Assembly (NCBI GenBank): GCA_038125725.1
Contig: JAYPEK010000028.1
Location: 1-53,042 of the forward strand
Reading direction: 5' to 3'
DNA from: TMED8 sp038125725
GTDB lineage: Bacteria; Pseudomonadota; Alphaproteobacteria; Rhodospirillales; Casp-alpha2
Length of the DNA: 53,042 nucleotides
Below the pieces are notes generated by a model. It was not told the DNA's origin and did not search any database. It was given only the letters and a program-made list of their open reading frames with translations. Numbering within the stretch: position 1 is the first letter of the stretch; each line of letters begins with the position of its first letter. Positions 8,225 through 15,055 of the stretch are shown here, piece by piece. A program made the translations under genes and the position numbers.

Positions 8225-9670
8225 TTACGAGTGGAATTTCCGGAGCGTCTGGTCGCGTTCCAGCCAATAGGCGTAGAGCGCCAGCGGCGCCAGCGTCATC
8301 TCGACGCCGCGCATGGAGGCCGGGCGCGCCATGGTGCGGGTCAGGATGTAGTTGCGCGCACTTCGGTTGGTGCCCTCGACGAACTGCACCATGGTCTTCG
8401 GTCCCTTGCCCGACGTGGCGTAGGTGTTGTTCCAATCCATTTCGTAGACGTGGTCGGGCTGGTCGGTGTCGGGGTGCATGGTCAGCAGATCGACGCCGCC
8501 ACCGCGCCAACTGGCGTAGGCCAAATTAGCCACCGCCGGCGAGCCCATCCATTGCGCCACCAGGGCCGTTTCGGCCAAGCGCTGGAAGAACTGGTCGGTG
8601 GCCGGGACCGGCGCGAATAGCGCGGCATAGAGGCAGGGTGCTGTCAGGTAGACCTTAAAGGCAACCTGGCGCTGAAAGCGGTTGGCGTTCTTGTCGACCC
8701 GTGGGATGCGGCGGATCAGAAACGCCTGCTCCAGGTAGTCGAGATATTTGCGCAGCGTGTTCTTGGCGATATTGGTGGCCTTGGCGAGATCGTCCATGGT
8801 CACTTCGCGCGCCGTGTTGAAGGCCAAGAGGCCGAACAGCCGGTTCAGTTCCTGCGCTTCCGAAATGCCGTGCAGGTTGGCCAGGTCCTTGTGCAGCACA
8901 CGGTCGGCAACGCCGTCGCGGATGAAGGCGGGCGCCGGCGTGCCTTCCTTGGACATGGTGATGCCTTCCAGGAAACCGCCGAAATTGACGTAGCGGTGGA
9001 ACTCGGTGTTGAGGGCGGGCAGCGCATTGGCCTTCAGCGTCATGCCGTTGGCGCCCTTGCCGCCCTCCGCCGCGCCCGGCGCCTCGAACAAGGCCTCCTC
9101 GGTGCCGCGGTAGCGCAGGAACTCAAGGAAGGTCAGTGGCGGCAAAACGAAGGTGGTGAGCCGGCCCTCGTGGGTCTGCTCGCCGGTGGCGAGGCCGGAC
9201 GCGCCCGACGACACGGCGGCGATGATGCGCGCATTGGGCCGGAGCTTGGCCAGTTCGAGGACAATCTCCTCCCAGCCTTTCACGTACTGGATTTCGTCGT
9301 AGAAGACGTAGAGCTCGGCGTCGGGGCCGTGCCGGTAGCGCCGGCAGAACATCTCGAACAGGGTCGGAATGTCGGCTGCCGTCATGCTCGGCACGGTCAT
9401 GTTGCAATAGAAGACGTTCTTGGGCGAAATGCCGTTTTCGACCAGGCGCGCCACCATCTGGCGCATCATCACCGTCTTGCCGGCGCGCAGCGGGCCGGCC
9501 AGGCACAACACGTTGCCGGCGCCCGATTTCATCACATGCGAAAAGAAGGCGGGGAAGAACACCCGGCGCTTGGCCGCCTTGAATTGGATACGGGTATCTT
9601 CGGTGAATTCCCACCAGGGATTATCGAAGGCAAGCCGCTGGAACAGGTCGTTGTCCGTAATGGTGTGCAC
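8225..9670 (-). CDS. AAA_14/DUF4143-type ATPase
   Basis: The product has 481 aa. The Walker A motif is GPLRAGKT (59-66), the Walker B motif YVFYDE (121-126) is followed by IQYVKGWEE, and IIAAVSSGASGL occupies the sensor position. The C-terminal half has a winged-helix-like segment (TMDDLAKATNIAKNTLRKYLDYLEQAFLIRRI) and ends in a region like the nuclease-fold DUF4143 tail (YEMDWNNTYATSGKG). Members of this large family are common single genes of unknown role. The GTG start at 9670 has GGGAG eight bases upstream. A long AT-rich palindrome lies 66 bp before the start. Confidence 0.82.
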   Translation of the reverse strand: MHTITDNDLFQRLAFDNPWWEFTEDTRIQFKAAKRRVFFPAFFSHVMKSGAGNVLCLAGPLRAGKTVMMRQMVARLVENGISPKNVFYCNMTVPSMTAADIPTLFEMFCRRYRHGPDAELYVFYDEIQYVKGWEEIVLELAKLRPNARIIAAVSSGASGLATGEQTHEGRLTTFVLPPLTFLEFLRYRGTEEALFEAPGAAEGGKGANGMTLKANALPALNTEFHRYVNFGGFLEGITMSKEGTPAPAFIRDGVADRVLHKDLANLHGISEAQELNRLFGLLAFNTAREVTMDDLAKATNIAKNTLRKYLDYLEQAFLIRRIPRVDKNANRFQRQVAFKVYLTAPCLYAALFAPVPATDQFFQRLAETALVAQWMGSPAVANLAYASWRGGGVDLLTMHPDTDQPDHVYEMDWNNTYATSGKGPKTMVQFVEGTNRSARNYILTRTMARPASMRGVEMTLAPLALYAYWLERDQTLRKFHS

Positions 9671-9735
9671 AGCCCACGCTCCCGATTCCGGCAGGTGCCC
9701 GGCCCACCGATTCGCGTCCGCTCCGATTCAACTTG

Positions 9736-9756
9736 TTGATTTTAAATTAAAATCAA
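9736..9756. promoter_or_regulatory. perfect AT-rich palindrome upstream of the ATPase gene
   Basis: Ten-base arms TTGATTTTAA and TTAAAATCAA flank one central A, inside a conspicuously AT-rich gap (9671-9836) of an otherwise GC-rich region. It lies 66 bp upstream of the ATPase start and 81 bp past the glycosylase stop. There is no T tract of terminator type, so an operator or promoter element is the better reading. Confidence 0.55.
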
Positions 9757-9836
9757 TTGATTGACCTTGACGCACCTCAAAGCATGCGGGGATGCCGTTT
9801 CGAAGTCAAGAAGTCACTGAGAAATAAACGGAATTC

Positions 9837-10445
9837 TTACAATAACCTGACAAGACGATGGCGGATTTCAGGAATGATTTCGGCCTCGAACCACGGATTC
9901 TTCTTTAGCCAATGCGTGGTGCGCCAGCTCGGATGCGGTGTCGGAACGAACTTCGGGCCGAAATCGCGCCAGTGCCGCACGGTTTCAGTCATGGTTTTCT
10001 TGCGCGATTCTCCCAGGTAGTGGGCCTGCGCGTAGCTACCGACCAATAAAGTCAATTCAATGCCCGGAAGCCGCTCCAGCAACGCCGCGTGCCAGGCTGG
10101 CGCGCACTCCGGCCGGGGCGGATTGTCGCCGCCCCTCGGGTCGCGTCCCGGGTAGCAAAACCCCATCGGCACGATGGCGATTTTTGACGCATCGTAGAAG
10201 GTCTCGGGCGTGACGCCCAACCAATCGCGCAACCGCTCGCCGGAGCGATCGTCCCAGGGAGTGCCGCTTTCGTGCACGCGCGTGCCGGGCGCCTGGCCGA
10301 TGATCAGCACCCGTGCCGAGGCCTCGGCCCGTAGCGCCGGCCGGGGACCGAGCGGCAGCGCCGCGGCGCAGAGCCGGCAGGCCCGCACCTCCGCCAGCAG
10401 CGCTTGCAATGATCCATCGCCGTGCTTAAGTTTGCTCCCAACCAT
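9837..10445 (-). CDS. iron-sulphur uracil-DNA glycosylase family protein
   Basis: The product has 202 aa. The motif GQAPG at 50-54, followed by ESGTPWDDRSGERL, is the uracil-DNA glycosylase active-site loop, and PHPSWRTTHWLKKNPWFE is the C-terminal motif. Four cysteines (23, 26, 97, 114; spacing CxxC and C-x16-C) match the 4Fe-4S cluster of family 4-like glycosylases. The expected role is removal of uracil or related bases from DNA, though this branch is little studied. The start is uncertain: the ATG at 10445 has no good ribosome binding site, and an upstream start at 10508 would add 21 residues. Confidence 0.85.
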   Translation of the reverse strand: MVGSKLKHGDGSLQALLAEVRACRLCAAALPLGPRPALRAEASARVLIIGQAPGTRVHESGTPWDDRSGERLRDWLGVTPETFYDASKIAIVPMGFCYPGRDPRGGDNPPRPECAPAWHAALLERLPGIELTLLVGSYAQAHYLGESRKKTMTETVRHWRDFGPKFVPTPHPSWRTTHWLKKNPWFEAEIIPEIRHRLVRLL

Positions 10446-10510
10446 GCTATAGATTTTGTTCGAACTGCCGGGCGCGCTCAAGCGGGTCCGGAACGGGAGG
10501 ATCGGCAATC

Positions 10511-11365
10511 ATGTTCGGCATCGACCTTCGCCAGGGACCGAGATGGCTGGCCGTCGGCGTGCTTGCGGCGGTGCTGGTGGTGCTGGTCCGGCTCGAAGCT
10601 GACCGGGTATCGGATCGGGGCGTGCATCTGAAACCGCTGACGGTGAAGGACATCAACGCCGCGCTCGACTATTCCCTGAACGAAGTGGCGCGCACCAAAC
10701 GTGTGCCGAGGCTGTTCATCGGTTCGCTCGAGGTCGATCTCGGCCGCATTCGCGACGTCAACGAGAAGAAGCGGACCTTTTTTCGAATCATGCTGCCGAT
10801 CATCGCGCGCGAGAACGACCGCATCCGCGCTGCCCGCGCGCGCATTCTGGCCGCCGCCGATGATGAGGAGATCGCAGATCTCTTTGCCGCCTACAAGGTC
10901 GAACCCGGCCAGCGCGAGCAGTTGTTGCGCCACGTCGATGTGATGCCGGCGTCGCTGGCCCTGGCGCAGGCGGCGGTGGAGAGCGGTTGGGGCTCATCGA
11001 GGTTCGCGCGCCACGGCAATAACTTTTTCGGCATGCGAACGTACGATGACGACGCGCCTGGGATCGCGCCAAAGGAAGCGGACGGCTTCAAGGTCTCGGC
11101 CTATCCGAACATCGCCGCCAGCGTTCGCGCCTATATGAGGAATCTCAATACGCATATGGCCTACGCCGCGTTCCGCCGCGAACGTGTCCGCCATCGGCAT
11201 GGCGACGGCCGGATCAGTGGGCTGGCGCTGGCCGGGCTGTTGACGTCCTACTCGGAGATCCCAGAGACGTACGGCGCTCACCTGCGCGCGGTGATCAACA
11301 AGGACCGGTTGCAGCGGTTCGAGGGCGTGCGGTTGCAAGGCGCGTTGCCCAGCGCCGGCAGCTAG
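10511..11365 (+). CDS. Bax-like glucosaminidase domain protein
   Basis: The product has 284 aa. An N-terminal anchor helix (residues 12-28) is followed by a periplasmic domain. AQAAVESGWGSSRFARHGNN (152-171) is the glucosaminidase signature, with Glu157 as the predicted catalytic acid, then FFGMRTY and LLTSYSEIPETYGAHL. The architecture matches E. coli Bax, so peptidoglycan hydrolysis is likely. The stop codon shares CTAG with the stop of the convergent sirtuin gene. Confidence 0.88.
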   Translation: MFGIDLRQGPRWLAVGVLAAVLVVLVRLEADRVSDRGVHLKPLTVKDINAALDYSLNEVARTKRVPRLFIGSLEVDLGRIRDVNEKKRTFFRIMLPIIARENDRIRAARARILAAADDEEIADLFAAYKVEPGQREQLLRHVDVMPASLALAQAAVESGWGSSRFARHGNNFFGMRTYDDDAPGIAPKEADGFKVSAYPNIAASVRAYMRNLNTHMAYAAFRRERVRHRHGDGRISGLALAGLLTSYSEIPETYGAHLRAVINKDRLQRFEGVRLQGALPSAGS

Positions 11366-12114
11366 GCGAGGCCGGGCGCCACCCGCCCCGCCGCCAACAG
11401 CGCATCGACGTAGGCCGGTACGATTTCCGTTGCCGGTCCGTAGCGGGCTTCCTCGAACAGCGTCGCGCCTTCGGAGGGTTCCAGGTTCAGCTCCAGGGTA
11501 TGGCCGAAGCCGCGCATGCGCACTTCCTGCACGAAGCCGGCGGCCGGATAGACATTGCCCGACGTGCCGATGGAGATGAACAGCCCGCAGCGCTCAAGCG
11601 CCGCATAGATCTCTTCCATGTAGAGCGGCATTTCGCCGAACCAGACCACGTGCGGACGGATGCTGCCGAGCGTGCCGCAGGCGTCGCAACTGTCCTGCAA
11701 TGTCATTGCGCCCGTCCATGGCAGCACATTGCCGCAGGACCCGCAGCGTGCCTTCAGCATCTCACCGTGCATGTGCAAAAGGTTGGTGGAGCCGGCCTGT
11801 TCGTGCAGGTCGTCGATGTTCTGGGTGACCAGCAGAACCTCGCCCGGCCAGTCGCGTTCCAACCGCGCCAGTGCATCATGGGCTGCGTTGGGGCGGACGT
11901 TGCCGCCGGTCATCGATTGGCGGCGAGCGTTGTAGAACTCGAGCACGCGTTCCGGGTCGCGGGCATAGGCCTCGGGCGTGGCGACGTCCTCGATCCGCAC
12001 CTTCGACCACAGCCCATCGGCGTCACGGAAGGTGTCGAGCCCCGACTCCTTGGAGATGCCGGCACCGGTGAGGATGACGATAGTCTCTGGGGTCTCGTGG
12101 CTCTCGGTTGTCAT
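11362..12114 (-). CDS. cobB: NAD-dependent protein deacylase, SIRT5-like sirtuin
   Basis: The product has 250 aa. NAD-binding loop: GAGISKESGLDTFRD (18-31). TQNIDDLHEQAG contains the nicotinamide-pocket Asn/Asp. The catalytic base is His116 in HMHGE. Zinc cysteines are 124, 127, 143 and 146. Tyr61 and Arg64 (YNAR) are the pair that marks class III sirtuins, which prefer succinyl and malonyl lysine. The expected reaction is NAD-dependent removal of acyl groups from protein lysine. It diverges from the LMW-PTP gene cluster and converges on the glucosaminidase gene. Confidence 0.95.
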   Translation of the reverse strand: MTTESHETPETIVILTGAGISKESGLDTFRDADGLWSKVRIEDVATPEAYARDPERVLEFYNARRQSMTGGNVRPNAAHDALARLERDWPGEVLLVTQNIDDLHEQAGSTNLLHMHGEMLKARCGSCGNVLPWTGAMTLQDSCDACGTLGSIRPHVVWFGEMPLYMEEIYAALERCGLFISIGTSGNVYPAAGFVQEVRMRGFGHTLELNLEPSEGATLFEEARYGPATEIVPAYVDALLAAGRVAPGLA

Positions 12115-12159
12115 GGTCGCTTCCTGCCCGCATATTTAGATCGGCCGCGCTGGTGCGTC

Positions 12160-12182
12160 GCGGCGATCTTTCATATCGCCGC
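12160..12182. promoter_or_regulatory. inverted repeat in the cobB / LMW-PTP divergent gap
   Basis: Arms GCGGCGAT and ATCGCCGC with a 7-base loop lie between the two divergent starts, 38 bp before the TTG start of the phosphatase. This could be an operator or a leader hairpin; the sequence does not decide. Confidence 0.35.
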
Positions 12183-12219
12183 CATGCGGCGCGGAACATT
12201 GAGACAAGGGAGCCGTTCG

Positions 12220-12693
12220 TTGGTCAAGGTTTTGTTCGTCTGTCTCGGCAACATCTGCCGCTCGCCGACCGCCGAGGGGGTGTTCCGCGCCATCGTCGCG
12301 GACGCCGGCCTGACTGAGGCGATCAGTATCGATTCCGCCGGCACCAGCGGCTGGCATATCGGCGATCCGCCGGACGAACGCGGCCAGCGCGCCGCGCTGA
12401 CGCGCGGCTACGACCTGTCGGCGCAGCGTGCCCGCAAGGTGAGCGATCGCGATTTCGAGACCTTCGACTACATCGTCGGCATGGACAGCCGGAACTACGC
12501 CGACCTTTCCTCCATGGCGCCGGCGGACGCGCGCGACAAGGTATCGCTGTTTCTTTCCTTCGCGCCGGAAACCGGTGAGCGCGAGATTCCCGATCCCTAC
12601 TACGGCGGCCCGGATGGGTTCGATCAGGTTCTCGACCTGGTGGAGGCGGCATCCCGGGGCCTGCTCGAGGACATCCGCGCCAAGCATTTGTAA
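12220..12693 (+). CDS. low-molecular-weight protein-tyrosine-phosphatase family protein
   Basis: The product has 157 aa. The P-loop CLGNICRS (Cys8 nucleophile, Arg14) begins after a beta strand (VKVLFV), and IPDPYYGG near residue 127 holds the general-acid Asp. The length is typical. The TTG start at 12220 is chosen because GGGAG lies seven bases upstream and the protein then begins exactly at the family N terminus; the in-frame ATG at 12184 would add twelve residues. It stands 9 bp before a fructosamine-kinase family gene. LMW-PTP homologues in this setting are known to act on protein-bound ribulosamine 5-phosphate, so phosphotyrosine may not be the true substrate. Confidence 0.93.
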   Translation: MVKVLFVCLGNICRSPTAEGVFRAIVADAGLTEAISIDSAGTSGWHIGDPPDERGQRAALTRGYDLSAQRARKVSDRDFETFDYIVGMDSRNYADLSSMAPADARDKVSLFLSFAPETGEREIPDPYYGGPDGFDQVLDLVEAASRGLLEDIRAKHL

Positions 12694-12702
12694 GAGGTCG
12701 GT

Positions 12703-13557
12703 GTGAGAGCGGACTCTCAGGCGGTGATCGAGCAGGTGGCCGGCAGCCGGATGGCCGGCGCCCGGCCGCTGAGCGGCGGCTGCGTCGGCGACGTGTTCGC
12801 CGTTGACTTGGCCGATGGTACCGAGCTGGTCGCGAAGCTGGGCGATGCGGGAAGCGGTCTCGAGCGCGAAGGGTTCATGTTGCGCTATCTGGCCGAACGG
12901 AGCCCGCTGCCGATGCCGGACGTGCTGCACGCCGACGACCGGTTGTTGCTGATGACCCGGCTCCCCGCCGGCGGACGCATCGATGCCGCCGCCGAACGCC
13001 ACGCCGCCGATCTGGTGGCGGCGTTGCACGATGTCGGCGGACCCGGTTTCGGTTTCGAGATGGACACCGTGATCGGCGGCCTGGCGCAGCCCAATCCGCT
13101 GAGCGAGAGCTGGGTTGAATTCTTCCGGGACTGGCGGCTGCTCGACATGGGCCGACGCGCCGTGGAGGCGGGCCGATTGCCGGCGCCGGTGCTGACGCGC
13201 CTCGAGCGGCTGGCGGCCCGGCTGGGCGAGTGGATCGAGGTGCCGGAAGCGCCGAGCCTCGTGCATGGCGACATGTGGGGTGGCAACGTCCTGGCGCGGG
13301 ACGGGCGGATCACCGGCTTCATCGACCCCGCCATCTATTTTGCCGACGCTGAGATCGAGCTCGCCTTCGTCACGCTGTTCGCCACCTTCGGCGACACGTT
13401 CTTCGCCCGCTACCGCGAACACCGGCCGATGAAACCGGGGTTTTTCGAAGCCCGGCGCGATCTCTACAATCTCTATCCATTGCTGGTGCATGTGCGGCTG
13501 TTCGGCGGCTCATATGTGGGCTCGGTTGAACGCACGCTGACGAGGTTCGGATGCTGA
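12703..13557 (+). CDS. fructosamine/ribulosamine kinase family protein
   Basis: The product has 284 aa with a kinase-like fold. Lys45 (ELVAK) is the ATP-anchoring lysine, VHGDMWGGNVL (187-197) is the catalytic loop, and IDPAIYFADAEIELA follows with the metal-binding Asp208. This matches the fructosamine-3-kinase/YniA family, which phosphorylates ketoamine adducts on protein lysines so that they break down. Bacterial members studied act mainly on ribulosamines and erythrulosamines. It starts with GTG. Its last codons overlap the start of the HAD gene by 7 bp, so the run LMW-PTP, kinase, HAD and channel is probably one transcript. Confidence 0.93.
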   Translation: MRADSQAVIEQVAGSRMAGARPLSGGCVGDVFAVDLADGTELVAKLGDAGSGLEREGFMLRYLAERSPLPMPDVLHADDRLLLMTRLPAGGRIDAAAERHAADLVAALHDVGGPGFGFEMDTVIGGLAQPNPLSESWVEFFRDWRLLDMGRRAVEAGRLPAPVLTRLERLAARLGEWIEVPEAPSLVHGDMWGGNVLARDGRITGFIDPAIYFADAEIELAFVTLFATFGDTFFARYREHRPMKPGFFEARRDLYNLYPLLVHVRLFGGSYVGSVERTLTRFGC

Positions 13558-14189
13558 TCATTTTCGATTGCGACGGGGTCTTGGTGGACAGCGAACCCGT
13601 CGCCAACGGCGTGCTGGTGCGCTACCTAACCGAACTGGGACTGCCGCATGCCGATGGCGATACCGACAAATACGTCGGCATTTCCATCCCGTCGATGATC
13701 GCCAAGATCGAACGCGAATGGAATACCACCCTGCCGGCGGATTTCCGCGAAGAGCTGTGGCGGCGCGACCGGGTGGCGTTCGAGACCGAACTGCGGCCCA
13801 TCGCCGGCATCGCCGAGGTGCTGGCGGGGCTAGAGGGGCCGCGCTGCGTCGCTTCGTCGAGCGCGCCGGAACGGATTCGCAACTCCCTCACGCTCACCGG
13901 CCTGATCGGCTTTTTCGAACCGCATATCTTCAGCGCCAGCCAGGTCGAGAACGGCAAGCCGGCCCCCGATCTGTTCCTGTTCGCCGCGGAACGGATGGGC
14001 GTTCCGGCCGCCGAATGCCTGGTGATCGAAGACGCGGTGCCGGGCGTGCAGGCTGGCCGCGCCGCCGGCATGCGTGTGCTGGGCTTCGCCGGCGGCGGCC
14101 ACTGCCGGCCCGGCCACGCGGCGAAATTGATCGACGCCGGCGCCGAACGGGTATTTGATGACATGTCGGAACTGATGGATTTGATCTAG
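13551..14189 (+). CDS. HAD-family phosphatase (beta-phosphoglucomutase-like)
   Basis: The product has 212 aa. Motif I is FDCDGVLVDSE at 4-14 (Asp nucleophile and acid), motif II is the Ser in ASSSAPERI, the Lys is in NGKPAPDLF, and motif IV is VIEDAVPGVQAG. A helical cap lies between motifs I and II. This subgroup (YieH/YqaB-like) hydrolyses small sugar phosphates. Its overlap with the kinase gene suggests it might act on a sugar phosphate released from repaired proteins, but that is an inference. Confidence 0.92.
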   Translation: MLIIFDCDGVLVDSEPVANGVLVRYLTELGLPHADGDTDKYVGISIPSMIAKIEREWNTTLPADFREELWRRDRVAFETELRPIAGIAEVLAGLEGPRCVASSSAPERIRNSLTLTGLIGFFEPHIFSASQVENGKPAPDLFLFAAERMGVPAAECLVIEDAVPGVQAGRAAGMRVLGFAGGGHCRPGHAAKLIDAGAERVFDDMSELMDLI

Positions 14190-14956
14190 TGCACGGCAAA
14201 CTGTTTCGGCTCTACAACGGCATGGATGATCGCGCGCGGCATTTCCGCTATGCGCTGCTCGCCTTCGACGTTGGGACCATCGCGTTTTTCATCGTCACTT
14301 CCTTGGTGCCGCATGAAGGGGCTTGGTTCCTGGTCATCGACTACTTTATCGCCTTCGTACTGGCCCTCGATTTCGCGGCGCGGCTTTGGATCAGCCAGCG
14401 CAAGCTTCGCCATCTATTGAAGCCCGTGGTCATCGCAGACGCGGTGGTGATCCTGACCCTGCTGGCGCCGGCCTTCGTAGAGAATTTCGCCTTTCTCAGG
14501 GTGGTGCGGGTGCTCAGGCTGCTCAGGTCCTACCACGTGCTGCGCGAACTGCGCGACACGTCGAAGTTCTTCCGCCGCAACGAGGAGGTCATCCAGAGCA
14601 CGGTCAACCTGGTGGTGTTCATCTTTTTCGTCACCGCGCTGGTCTACGTGCTGCAGGTGCGCATCAATCCGCAGATTCAGAACTATGTCGACGCGCTCTA
14701 CTTCACCGTCACCACCTTGACCACCACGGGTTTCGGCGACATTACGCTGGAGGGCAGCACCGGGCGGCTGTTGGCCGTGATGATCATGGTGTTCGGCGTG
14801 GCGCTGTTCCTGCGCTTGGTGCAAACCATCTTCCGCCCGCAGAAGGTCGCCTATGAATGCGGCACCTGTGGGCTCAAGCGCCACGACCCCGATGCGGTGC
14901 ACTGCAAGCACTGCGGTGCCGTCGTCAAACTGGAAACCGACGGCGAGTGGGGTTGA
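14189..14956 (+). CDS. voltage-gated-type potassium channel with C-terminal zinc ribbon
   Basis: The product has 255 aa with six transmembrane segments. S4 contains regularly spaced arginines (FLRVVRVLRLLRS, 102-114). The pore loop TTLTTTGFGD (175-184) is a variant potassium selectivity filter, with GFG in place of GYG. After S6 the tail has Cys224-x2-Cys227 and Cys239-x2-Cys242, a zinc ribbon. The GTG start shares a base with the upstream stop (TAGTG), coupling it to the HAD gene. Its link with the repair genes may be incidental. Confidence 0.88.
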   Translation: MHGKLFRLYNGMDDRARHFRYALLAFDVGTIAFFIVTSLVPHEGAWFLVIDYFIAFVLALDFAARLWISQRKLRHLLKPVVIADAVVILTLLAPAFVENFAFLRVVRVLRLLRSYHVLRELRDTSKFFRRNEEVIQSTVNLVVFIFFVTALVYVLQVRINPQIQNYVDALYFTVTTLTTTGFGDITLEGSTGRLLAVMIMVFGVALFLRLVQTIFRPQKVAYECGTCGLKRHDPDAVHCKHCGAVVKLETDGEWG

Positions 14957-15055
14957 ACCGCCGCACCTGCATACAATTTCCCTCACCCCTGCCTATTTTG
15001 GTATGCTTTTCGTAACAGGGTCGCCGATTGAACCCGGAAAGCGGGGCCGAGGGCA

